Made by a program: the position numbers and the translations under genes
In this document: positions 34,535-44,176 of the stretch, piece after piece
Position numbering within the stretch: position 1 is the stretch's first letter
How the letters are laid out: the number at the start of each line of letters is the position of its first letter
The notes under the pieces: generated by a model
Told to the model about the DNA's origin: nothing
Seen by the model: only the letters and a program-made list of their open reading frames with translations
Database searches by the model: none
Origin: Linanthus parryae
Lineage: Eukaryota > Streptophyta > Magnoliopsida > Ericales > Polemoniaceae
NCBI GenBank assembly: GCA_023055425.1
Contig: JALGPY010000001.1
Span: forward strand, 113,937,057 to 114,001,056
Reading direction: 5' to 3'
DNA: 64,000 nt

Positions 34535-35277
34535 ACTATTTGGCAAAGCTTGTCTACCTCTTCTTCTTTACTCTGTTGGAACATTACTGCATCATATCCA
34601 AACAACATATGAAGTATATGGATAGCTTTCCTAGTAATCTTGATTCCTGACATTGAGTGTGATTTGCAGAGCTTGGTACAACATCTTGGAGAAGACATCA
34701 GCTATCAAAAAAAAAAAAAAAGAGATAGGGGATAGGTGATCCCCCTGTCTTAGGCCTCTTTGAGGGGAGAAGAAAGGGGTATGATGACCATTTATGAATA
34801 CTACAGAGGAGACAGTAACCACACACTGGATATCAAGTTTGTCCATTTAGTACAGAAGCCTAACTTTAACATAACAGCTTCCTAGAAACTCCAACAAACT
34901 CTATCATAGGCTTTGACAAGGTCTACCTTGACTGCCATACACCTCACTCTCTCTGACTTCTTCTTCTGGACATAATTGAACATTTCATGAGCTACAATCA
35001 GATTATCGTGTATTAGTCTATTCGGCACAAATGCACATTGAGCTTCACTAGAGATAATCTTCATGATAGACGTTAATCTGTTAGCAAGAACTTTTGCAGT
35101 CACTTTATAAAAAAAATTGCATGAGCTTATAGGCCTAAAATCTGTTGGGCTTTATGAATGAGAGACTTTTGGAATCAAGGCTATTAATGACTTTTTAGCA
35201 AGAAACCACTTCTAATGAAATTCTGAATAGCAATATCAAGATTCAAGTTTATAGTATCCCATTGACTTTGATAGAAA

Positions 35278-36976
35278 CTAGTCGTAATGCGCGGGAACCT
35301 CTGATTCCTATTTAGAAATGTGCTTTTTGAGATATTAATTTTATAACCTCAAAAAAATGTTTATAAAAATTGTATAGATAGTATAGAAGATGTGCTTATT
35401 GACTTTATATTTGAGAATATAAAGTCACAATCTTTTAGGATATCTTTCAATTTTTCGTCCAATATTACCAGTTGAGGTGACGTAGAAAATAATTACCAAT
35501 TTCTTTAAAAAAAAATAGAAAATAGTTACCAATTAAAGTCATCATCAGAAAAAATGAAATTACTCGACCGTTGATAGTCACTTCGAGAAACATTGGAATT
35601 TTATTGAGGACTCTATGTTTATTGACTTTGTTCTGTTATTTACGTCCCGGGATTGTAACTGCTATCAATTGCAACTGTTTTGTATAGTAAAAAATAGCTT
35701 TGTCCAGTCTTAGTTTGCCTGCAAGCACCATTAAATGTTCCTTTAGGAATCATGATTTCTGTCATACGTAAACCCAATTTTCCAAGCTTAGTTGACAATG
35801 CCAAATGAAAAATTTACTTTAAAAGTTAGCCAAACATATGCATTTCTACTTTATGTTTGCACTGAAAAAAGCATCCTAGGTAACTAAGATATGCAACCAA
35901 GACCCTATGCAACCAAGACCCATATACAATCTCTCCATCATAAGGCAAAGAAAGTTGACTATGTGGTAGTGATTGGAGCAAAGTCGTCCACATAACTGTA
36001 GAATTTTCGAGATGAAAGGGATGAATGGTGACATACAAATGAAATTTTCATTCCAAAGATGAAATAATCCTTAAACAATTGTCCTGAATAATTTTTTATA
36101 TAAGCTAAAAAAATATCAAGGAGGAGAATATGGTGTTGCTATTGTCTTCGTACCTCTATTAGAGGAGCATGCATAGGAGTTCATTTCTATTACACACATT
36201 TAAGTATCGCGAAGAAAACGTACCAATTCATATTTCATTGCTTTGATTCATGGAGTCTTCACTGTAAGAAACTTCATTGCATTATAGTGACATCTGCAGC
36301 ACCTTTAATCAACATTGAAATCCAATAAAATGAAGGGCATGAGAACAATATAGTTTATCTAAGAAGCGAAACGAATAATGAATGTTCAAGGAGACAAATG
36401 CATGACCTTGAGTGAAGATTGCTGTTGAGTCATTGAGAATGGCAAAACATTTCAAGAGTTAAGCTTCGAGCAAATAAGGTGAACCTCTTAAGCAGGAAGA
36501 AAGATGCTAAGAAGTGAGCTGTTCATAATCAACATTATCAAGAAATTGCTTCACATGTGCACGAACAAAGTGAAAGTAATTTGCTTCTTGGGTGAACCTC
36601 AACAGAATTTTTTGCTCATAAAGCATCCATTCCTCTTAAAGTTATTCACATGAATCTGTATGCATGGACCATTTTATTAGATTAAGATATGACCCTAGAT
36701 TTCCACTATGTATTCATACATTGAATTAGTTTCATATAATTGTTCAGAAATTGAATTCTCAGGAAAGCAAAGAGTTTGACTCAAATTTACATTAGCAAGA
36801 CAATAATAATTAGGATGAATGCATGTTAGTAATTCTGACTTGGCAAGTTTTGATTGGTATAAATATGCCACATGTATGCCACTTGGATGAATAATTTGAC
36901 AAATGGCAATTAAATAGTGCTTCTCAGATTCCATTTGGCGCATGGGGAAGCCTATTCCCTTGCTTTTATATATAGA
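35278..36976 (-). mobile_element. Non-autonomous Helitron (1,699 bp) inside the LINE
   Basis: On the minus strand the segment starts TCTATATATAAAAGCAAGGG and ends with a CCCGCGCATTACGA tail and CTAG, and the flanking host bases are A and T, so it sits in an AT dinucleotide with no duplication. TC...CTAG ends and AT targets define Helitrons, and the 5' end is of a type common in plants. The surest evidence is that the LINE RT start is continuous across the point if the segment is ignored (GFSGNFYQSQW motif). No Rep/helicase coding is visible. The hairpin near the 3' end is degraded. The interior is AT-rich and holds no gene I recognise. Confidence 0.85.
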
Positions 36977-37341
36977 TTACCACTGAAACCATCCACTTCT
37001 AGTGCTTTGGAGGGGCTAGCTGAAACACATCTCTTTTGATTTCTTTAATGCTTGGGATTTTGCACAATTCCTCATTCATACTCTCCGTAATGACTTGAGA
37101 CAGACAATTCAGCACCATCTCAGCTCAAGTCTAGACTGTTCTTGGAAGAGGTTCTTGAAGTACTGGCAAAAACTATCTTGGATGTCGTAAAAATTGTCTA
37201 TCCAATATCCCCTGCATTTTGAATTCTCACAATAGCATTCCACCCTCTTCTTCAGATAGTGTTAGTATGGAAGAACTTTGAATTTTGATCTTCCAATTTG
37301 AAATGTTGAAGTCTGGACTCTGGATTTTTGAAAGCCATAAA

Positions 37342-37346
<5 letters not shown>

Positions 37347-37394
<48 letters not shown>
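37347..37394. repeat. (CT)n microsatellite
   Basis: About 48 bp of CT repeat inside the linker region of the LINE. It creates an Arg/Glu-rich frame on the minus strand that has no meaning. Confidence 0.97.
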
Positions 37395-37397
<3 letters not shown>

Positions 37398-38359
37398 TTG
37401 AGTGTTTTTTCAATGCACTCTGTTCAGCTTCCAACTCAGGGGAGGAGGTTTCAATTGAACTACAAGAATTTTCTCTTTAATCCTCCTGATCTTCTACTTG
37501 GTATTGCCAAATTCATTTTTGTTACACCTTCTAAAGAGAGGTCTGCATTCATAGAGCTTCTTTTGAACTTTGAACATGGATGAGGCAGAGCTAGTGAAAC
37601 TCCACCCTTGTTTGACCACCTCACTAAATTGAGGATGTCCTATCCATCTGTTCTCTATTTCGAACTGATACCTTACTTTGTCTTTCATGGGGCTAGTGTC
37701 AATGCCAAGGGACATTGGTCAGAGCCTGTCATGATCTCATTTATCAATTATGACCATGCCGTTAGGGTACATCACTCTCCAATCTGCATTAGCCAACAGT
37801 CTATCGAATTTTTCTCTAACATTGTCAGAAATTCTGTTATTTGACCAAGTGTAGCCCAACCCTTTTGAATCAATTTCAAGCAGCCCCCCAATCTGAGATT
37901 CTTTTAGCAAATTGAGCAATCTTCCAATCTGTAGCCTGCATCCCCTCTTTGTTTATGTTCGTACCTTAAGAGCTCACTAAAATCTCCACACATAACCCAG
38001 GGGAGATTCCATTTCTGCACCACTTGGTGTACCTCAGCCCACAGCTTCTTCCTCTCTCTATGTTTAGGACAGCCATAAGTAAAGAGTCAGTGCTCCTTTG
38101 ATCCATTTCCATTTGTTATACAAGTAGCATTTAAGTTTGGAGTACAGAATATGATATCAAGCTGCACATCCGTAGTGTTCATAATTAAAAGAAAATAACA
38201 CACATTTATTTATGTTTCCAGGATGCAATATCGACAAGTCATACACAATGTGAGTCTCGTCAGACACATTGCCAGCCCAACGTTTCACATGCACATGACA
38301 TTACACTTAAGCAAATAAAAATAAAGTAGCCCAACACATTTTACAGATACACACATTTG

Positions 38360-38365
38360 TTTATT
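38360..38365 (-). terminator. Poly-A signal of the MLP-like gene
   Basis: AATAAA on the minus strand, about 58 bases after the TGA stop at 38423-38425. A second AATAAA lies near 38207. The LINE remnant begins just beyond, at about 38162. Confidence 0.5.
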
Positions 38366-38422
38366 GTTCTTCACCATGGAAGCAAACAACATGAAAATTC
38401 ACATCCCCCATTGACTACTAAA

Positions 38423-39634
38423 TCAGTTGAGATGATGATCTTCAATATGCTTTGAGAATTCCAAACAGAAGTCCATCAGTGTTATTGGATCCTCAACGTT
38501 CTCATTCAGCTTTTTGTATTCAAAAGTCCATTTCACCACATTGTTCACTCCTTTGGTGTCGACGTGAACTGTAGCTGTGAAATCCTTGTACAGCTTCATG
38601 AGATCTCCTTCGAAAACCTTGAAGGTCACAGACTTGTTTTCCTCATCTATGGCTCCCACTACTACCCTAGCAATCTTCTGCTTTCCTTCTGTATGTTTAA
38701 ATTAATCATCAGGTTTAGATATTTATTTTTATTTATAAAATTCAAACTACGGGATAAGTACAAAGCATTTACACATACCATGAGTGTAGTTCCAGACAAC
38801 GATAGAGCCAACAGTTCCCCATTCACCTTCATGTAGATCAACACCTTGTATGTGAGTGGGGGTAATTTCTGAAATTTCATGTGGTTTGTATCTGAATAAG
38901 TCGTGGAACAAATCTGCGTCAGATTGTATTTCTATCTGCCTCACCAATTTTCCATGCAACCCAATCTCATTTGGAAGTTCAGATGAACTGTTGAGATGAT
39001 GATCTTCAATATGCTTGGAGAAATCCAAACAGAAGTCCATCAGTGATGTTGGATCTTCAACGTTGTCTTTCAGTTTTTCAAATTCGAAAGTCCATTTCAC
39101 CACATTGTCCTCTCCTTTGGTGTCCACATGAATTGTAATTGTGAAGTTTTTGTACAGCTCCATCAGATCTCCTTCGAAAACCCTGAATACAACAGACTTG
39201 TTTTCCTCATCTATGGCTTCCGCTGATGCCTTAGCAATCTTCTGCTTTCCTTCTGTAGATTTCAATAGAAAAACTCATCAAGCCATACGTAATATTGAGG
39301 GACGATATAACCTTGTTACTCGCCACAAGGATTAAACTTAACCATGTAAATAAACCACTAGGTTTATTGTTTTTATTCTATAAATATAAATGAAACTACC
39401 GAAATAGGAAAGCATGTGCTTAAGTACATAGTAGCATTTACACGTACCATGAGCATAGTTCCAGACCATGATAGAGCCAACTGCTCCCCATTCCCCTTCA
39501 TGTAGATCAACACCTTGTATGTGAGCGGGGGCAATTTCAGAAGTTTCGTGTGGTTTGTTGCTGAATAAGTCGTGGAACAAATCCGCATCGGATTGTATTT
39601 CAACCTTCCCCACCAATGATCCATGCAACCCCAT
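38423..39634 (-). CDS. MLP/kirola-like protein with two fused Bet v 1 domains, three exons
   Basis: The product belongs to the major latex protein branch of the Bet v 1 superfamily, cytosolic proteins with a ligand-binding cavity; the ligand is unknown. Exons are 39448-39634, 38779-39252 and 38423-38688, with donors GTACGTG and GTATGTG, acceptors CTACAG and CATACAG, both introns in phase 1. Total coding length is 927 bp, or 308 residues plus TGA. A usual MLP has about 151 residues and one phase-1 intron at the place seen here. Exon 1 starts domain 1 (MGLHGSLVGKVEIQSDADLF), exon 2 finishes it (to FSKHIEDHHLN) and runs on without a stop into domain 2 (GLHGKLVRQIEIQSDADLF), exon 3 completes domain 2. 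At the seam the second copy's start Met is Ile. A TATA box and a poly-A signal fit. Transcription has not been shown. Two-domain MLPs are known in Arabidopsis (MLP28 type). Confidence 0.87.
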
Positions 39635-39710
39635 CTCTTGCTTGCCTTAATTAAATAAATGCAAAAGATGGACAATTGATGTTATGCATCTTCTGCCTCC
39701 ATGGCTGATG

Positions 39711-39719
39711 CTTTTATAG
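39711..39719 (-). promoter_or_regulatory. TATA box of the MLP-like gene
   Basis: The minus strand reads CTATAAAAG about 80 bp upstream of the ATG at 39634. That predicts a transcript start near 39685 and a 5' leader of about 50 bases. Confidence 0.65.
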
Positions 39720-42700
39720 TAAGCTATGTATGAGATGGCACTGATCATTTTTGGGCAATAACAAATGGTGGCCACCGCCAACTTGCACCAAATACTATTA
39801 TTTAAATACCGTCTAGCGATGCAGTGAAAGTTCGGTCAGAGAATACAAACATTACTCCGTGAAAGAGAGAAGTTTTCTAGGGGCCGTGAAACATTAAAAC
39901 TTCTATAGAGTGAAAGATGGTCTACTCACAGGACTCGCACATCTAGAAAAAATAGTCAAAAAAGGTAGAAAACTACAGAGAATAGTGAAAATATGAATTA
40001 CTTGTTCCAGTGGAATAACAATCCATGACTAACCTAGATGGCATGTTGTGAAATGGGGTTGACTAGGAAATCAACCGTGTTTTAGTATGTTACCAGAAGT
40101 AGTAAAGAAAATCTAAAAAAATGTTGATCTAAGGATCCAAATGGTGGTGAATTGCCAAAAAATGTATGTACTCCTCGCAAGGTCAAGGGGCTTGTTATCT
40201 ACGGATTCGGCATCAGGCAGCCTGACTCAATGCTCAAGACTCAGAAAACACTAACAAACCAAAAAAAAACACTCCAATAAAAAAATGACGTTCTTACAGT
40301 TGGAGCTAAGACCATGTGCCATTACTTTATTATAATGTGAAGAAGAGTAAGAAACAAAAAGTGGAGCCCGCAGAGACCCTAGAAATCATAGGATATATAA
40401 CGGGCTGGAAGGGAACCGTTCCCGGATGTCATTGCCTACTTAAGCTAAAAAAAATCTCCTAATTAAGAAACATAGATTTCCACTGTAAGGGAAATAACAG
40501 TTTAGTATTAACATTCAATGCGTAGAACCATTCTCCTTGAGATAAATATGTAGCCTTCCAGTAGTGGTTCTTTTTTTGAGGTAAGGTGTTTTATCTCATA
40601 CTACAAAAATAGTGTAAAGGTCCTAAATTCTCCCTAGTTTATTATTCAGGATTTTACATAAATTCGCGAGTATTTAATTTGTGTTACTCAATTTCCTACA
40701 ATTTCAAAATATCAAAGGAATACATTTGATACAATGAACTTGAATATAGGCTGTAATGTTAATCACAATGCAGAAATTAGAACACCGTCACTACAAAATG
40801 GCCCAACATTTCGTGAAGAATAAAAGAACCCAAGTTAGCACAAATGTGAGTAAATTGTCCTGCCATGCACTTTCCGGGACAGTGTTAAAAGGACAAACTG
40901 CCCTACAAAAACATTTCGTCCCTGACACATTTCTGGGTTGTCGCTTCCCGTTTGGAAGTCAAACCGAAGGGATCAGATGGCAGGTAGTTAATTTTGATAT
41001 GGATGCGAACTTGTGCTGCACGACCAAGTAATTGAGTGTGGTTTTTAAGGGAAAGCGACAAAGCTAGAGGTAGGAGAGACCGAAAGTAATGCCACATTAG
41101 TCAGAATATATGTTCGGAGTTCTCCGCCAAACTAGGGATAGAAGGTATCCGATAGAACATTCATAATGGAAGTGACAGTGGCACAACTCGTATCCCAGCT
41201 CCTCCGCGACCTGGTGGTTAGCTGACTCTATCACTCAACCAAACTGCATTATGAAGAAGAGTGTCTCAAATAGATTATTTTACTATTGCTGATTAATAAT
41301 GCATCTTTAGAAGCCATCTAAGATGCTGCTCAAAAATATAATATTAAGAAATGTTAGGTTTGTCTGCAACATCTCAGTTGGGGTATCTCTAGGTATGGCA
41401 TCTTAACACCTTATTTATTTCCTTTAGTTTTTCTGCAATATCTATAGGTAGGAACCGAACATGGAGCCTGCAGAGCCCCCAGAAATCATTGTCCACTTCA
41501 ACTAAAGAATGGTCTCCTACTTAAGAATCTTAGAGTCCCAATATAGGGAAATGACAATTTTCAACGCACTGTTAAAATTGAATATGTTAAACCATTATGC
41601 GTGCCTGAAGATAATTACATGAACTTATACTAGTTATTGAGTTTTTTGTGGTACTTTTGGAGATCCTTTAGAAAAAAATTACTTTTGGTGATTCTTGAGA
41701 TAGTGTGAACGTCCTAAAACTTCCGAGGCACTTATTTGAGGATTTTCCACATACAGTCCAGTGTCCATTCTATTTGTGTTACTCATTTTTCCCTAGTTTT
41801 AAATCAACCAAAAAAATATATTCGATCTAATTAATTTGAAGATAAGACGTAATTTTGATCACAAAGTAGAAATTAGAATGCACTCACTGTAAAAAGACCC
41901 GATATTTCATGAAGAATAAAAGAACTCAAGTTAGCACAATTGATGGAGTTCTATATACATAAAGAGCACAACTGCACAACAAAAACATTATGTCATTGAT
42001 AGTACTTTCTAGCAACCAGTATCCTATATGATGACACTTTTTACCCCTTAAAATCAGATGGCAAGTTGGTTAAATTCGACACGGATGCAAAGTTGTGCAG
42101 CTCGGCCTAGATAATGAGGGTGGTTTTTAACTGAAAGTGAAAACGGACGAAGCTAGAGGAGGTAGGAGAGCCCGAAAGTAATACCCACATTAGTGAGAAT
42201 AGATGTTCTGACTTCTCCGAACCTTCTTCTGAAGTCCCTTCCGCCAAATGAGGGACAGAGGTCATCAGCCCTCGATACCAAAGACTGGCAGAGCTGTCCT
42301 CCTCAACACCCTGGTACTCTACCAATCCTCCCAACTGCTTTATTAAGAAATGTTTTCCATTGTATAATACTAATAGTATTTTTTCAGGATTGAACTTACT
42401 CGTGCTTGAAAAGATACTAATTTTCAGAAATGTTTAGCTTATCTCTACGTATGGGATCTTAACAACTAGATTTATTTCATTTAATAACCCATGATTAGTC
42501 AGCACCATTATTGTTTTTAGGATCACAATGATAGACACTAATCAAATAGTAGAAGTCACAAGTACAGATCATATATAAATATATGCATGCAAATATACAC
42601 ATATATATATATATATATATGTAGTCGAATTTCAATTACTATAAGTCAATACTTTAGTTTCATAATTATGCTATGATTGTTAAGCCTTCATATTTTGGTG

Positions 42701-42898
42701 TCTGCGATTAACGATAATACTAGATGGTTGAATCACATTGACATTTTTCCAAAGGTAGTCAAGCAAATCATGTCAACGTAGAAGCCAGTAGCGTTCAGAA
42801 TGTTGTTGGAGATCTGTAAAGCCACCAACATGAATGTATTTGAAGCGAAGTTAAAATGAAACTGAAAGATTTAGCTGTAGTGAGGACTTTCACTTGTT
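39720..42898. other. Intergenic region upstream of the MLP-like gene
   Basis: No coding domain is recognisable on either strand. The main structure is a diverged tandem duplication of about 1.1 kb (separate entry). An (AT)n stretch lies at about 42600-42620. The segment 42640-42898 directly before the Tnt1-like element is plain AT-rich DNA. Confidence 0.55.
40361..42320. repeat. Diverged tandem duplication, unit about 1.1 kb
   Basis: Landmarks recur with an offset of 1,080-1,100 bp: TGGAGCCCGCAGAGACCC at 40361 and TGGAGCCTGCAGAGCCCC at 41462; ATCAGATGGCAGGTAGTTAA near 40971 and ATCAGATGGCAAGTTGGTTAA near 42053; GAAGCTAGAGG...AGGAGAG near 41062 and 42153; TAGTCAGAATATATGTTC near 41098 and 42192. 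Neither unit has a coding frame that both keep. Its nature is unknown; it may be duplicated promoter or transposon DNA. Confidence 0.75.
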
Positions 42899-42903
42899 CA
42901 AGA

Positions 42904-43245
42904 TGTTGAGTTGGTGCCTTGAATTGGTCAAAGGCGGCCAAACTCTTTGTTTCCAACTTTGATTAGGAAACATTGAAAGTCAAAGGCGGTGGAGGATTAG
43001 TTAGGAAACAAGTTTGTTTCGAAATCGGATTTGGAAACTTTAGGGATTTTCTAGCACTATATAAAGAACCTAGTAGTCACATTATTAGGTATGCAAAACA
43101 TTCTTCTAGTCTTGTTCCTCTTAAGTGAATAAATAGTGCTTTTCCGCCGTGGAGGTAGTTAGCAAATATTTTGCTAGCGAACCACGTAAAATACTCGTGT
43201 TCTTCTTTTATTCGTTCTTCCTTCGTGAGGTGGTTTGTCATAACA
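42904..43245 (+). repeat. 5' LTR of the Tnt1-like element (342 bp)
   Basis: TG...CA ends (TGTTGAGTTGG to TTTGTCATAACA). A TATA box CTATATAAAG lies at 43057-43066 and a poly-A signal AATAAA at 43128-43133, so transcription would start near 43090 and R lies between. Confidence 0.95.
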
Positions 43246-43248
43246 AAC

Positions 43249-43260
43249 TGGTATCAGAGC
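43249..43260 (+). other. Primer binding site of the Tnt1-like element
   Basis: TGGTATCAGAGC, complementary to initiator tRNA-Met, three bases after the 5' LTR. Confidence 0.93.
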
Positions 43261-43393
43261 TCGGGTTTGGCGGTGTTTCAAGATGAAGATCAAGGCGGAG
43301 CAAAGCTAGGTTTTCACAACTTGGTAAAATCAAAGCTAGGGTTTTGCGATCTAGGTGGAGCACGCGACTAGAGTTCAAGATCCACCAAGAACG

Positions 43394-44176
43394 ATGTCCG
43401 GATCGATGTTGAAGATCGACAGGTTCACAGGAGGGAACAACTTCAGTCTGTGGAAGATAAAGATGGAGGCTTTGCTCAAATCGCAAGGCTTGTGGGCACC
43501 TTTGACCGCGGACAAGGGAGGCATGAATGTTGCATCAGCGGAGTTCAAGGCGATGGAGGAGAAGGCACACACAACAAATATGCTGTGCTTATCGGATGAC
43601 GTGATCATCGAGATCGCAGATCAGAAGGAAGCAGTGCAGCTCTGGATCAAGTGGGAGAGTCTCTACATGACGAAGAGTCTCACTAGCAAGTTGATGCTAA
43701 AGCAAAGTCTCTTCACCCTGCGGATGACCGAAGGTACGACTCTCAAGGACCATATTGATCAATTGAACACAATTCTGTTAGATTTGTGTAATATTGGCGA
43801 GAAGGTGGAAGATGAGGATGCTGCACTTTTGTTATTGATTTCGTTGCCTCCATCATATGCGAACTTCGTTCAGTCGTTCATAGTGAACAAGGACGAATTA
43901 TCTCTAGAGGAGGTCAGATCGGCACTCCATGCTAGGGAACTGCGCCATAAGGGTGCAGGCACAAGTACAGAGGACCATGCTTCCGGACTGATGGCAACGG
44001 GGGGAAGCAAGAAGGGTAAGAAGAACAAGAAAAAGCAGTTTTCTGGTTCTAAGTTGCCCAAGGATGTTTGTGCTTGGTGCAAGGAAAAGGGGCACTGGAG
44101 GAGAGATTGCCCGAAACGAGGTCAACAGGGGCAGAATGGATCCGCAGCCGTAGCAGAACAAGGTAACTCGTCCTAG
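43394..44176 (+). CDS. Gag of the Tnt1-like element
   Basis: I take the ATG at 43394 (MSGSMLKIDRFTGGNNFSLW) because it matches the usual start of this family; an upstream in-frame ATG exists at 43355. The protein has a UBN2-type capsid domain and a CCHC knuckle (CAWCKEKGHWRRDC, residues 226-239). The frame ends in TAG at 44174, and the same frame continues beyond it into the protease with ordinary coding style, so the stop probably interrupts an original gag-pol fusion. Translation would still give about 260 residues of gag. Confidence 0.85.
   Translation: MSGSMLKIDRFTGGNNFSLWKIKMEALLKSQGLWAPLTADKGGMNVASAEFKAMEEKAHTTNMLCLSDDVIIEIADQKEAVQLWIKWESLYMTKSLTSKLMLKQSLFTLRMTEGTTLKDHIDQLNTILLDLCNIGEKVEDEDAALLLLISLPPSYANFVQSFIVNKDELSLEEVRSALHARELRHKGAGTSTEDHASGLMATGGSKKGKKNKKKQFSGSKLPKDVCAWCKEKGHWRRDCPKRGQQGQNGSAAVAEQGNSS

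Larger units (their letters stand above)
34064..38162 (-). pseudogene. LINE non-LTR retrotransposon (endonuclease and RT), broken and split
   Basis: From right to left I read the C-terminal half of the AP endonuclease (CGDFSELL near 37985, YTWSNNR near 37850, KFDRLLANADWR near 37805), the linker (EDQNSKFFHTNTI near 37290), the RT start at the Helitron junction (36977), then after the Helitron the RT body: a degraded RPI region near 35150, ANRLTSIM near 35080, KAYDRVCWSF near 34900, GLRQGDHLSP near 34760. The catalytic FADD box is changed to FGYDA near 34590. Sequence stops near 34064 after IIWVAW, at a G-run shared with gypsy G1. The 5' part of the endonuclease is missing, a common LINE truncation. 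Stops and frameshifts are frequent. Confidence 0.85.

Noticed and set aside
37252..37434. Arg/Glu-rich 60-codon frame
   Set aside because: It is mostly translation of the (CT)n tract; only its end overlaps the real LINE linker.
39682..39702. Short upstream ORF before the MLP start codon
   Set aside because: Its ATG lies only about 10 bases after the TATA box, so it is probably upstream of the transcript start.
40756..41031. 91-codon plus-strand frame upstream of the MLP gene
   Set aside because: No recognisable domain, and the frame is not kept in the duplicated unit 1.1 kb to the right.
42600..42622. (AT)n stretch as a possible matrix attachment or regulatory site
   Set aside because: A short simple repeat with no supporting context.
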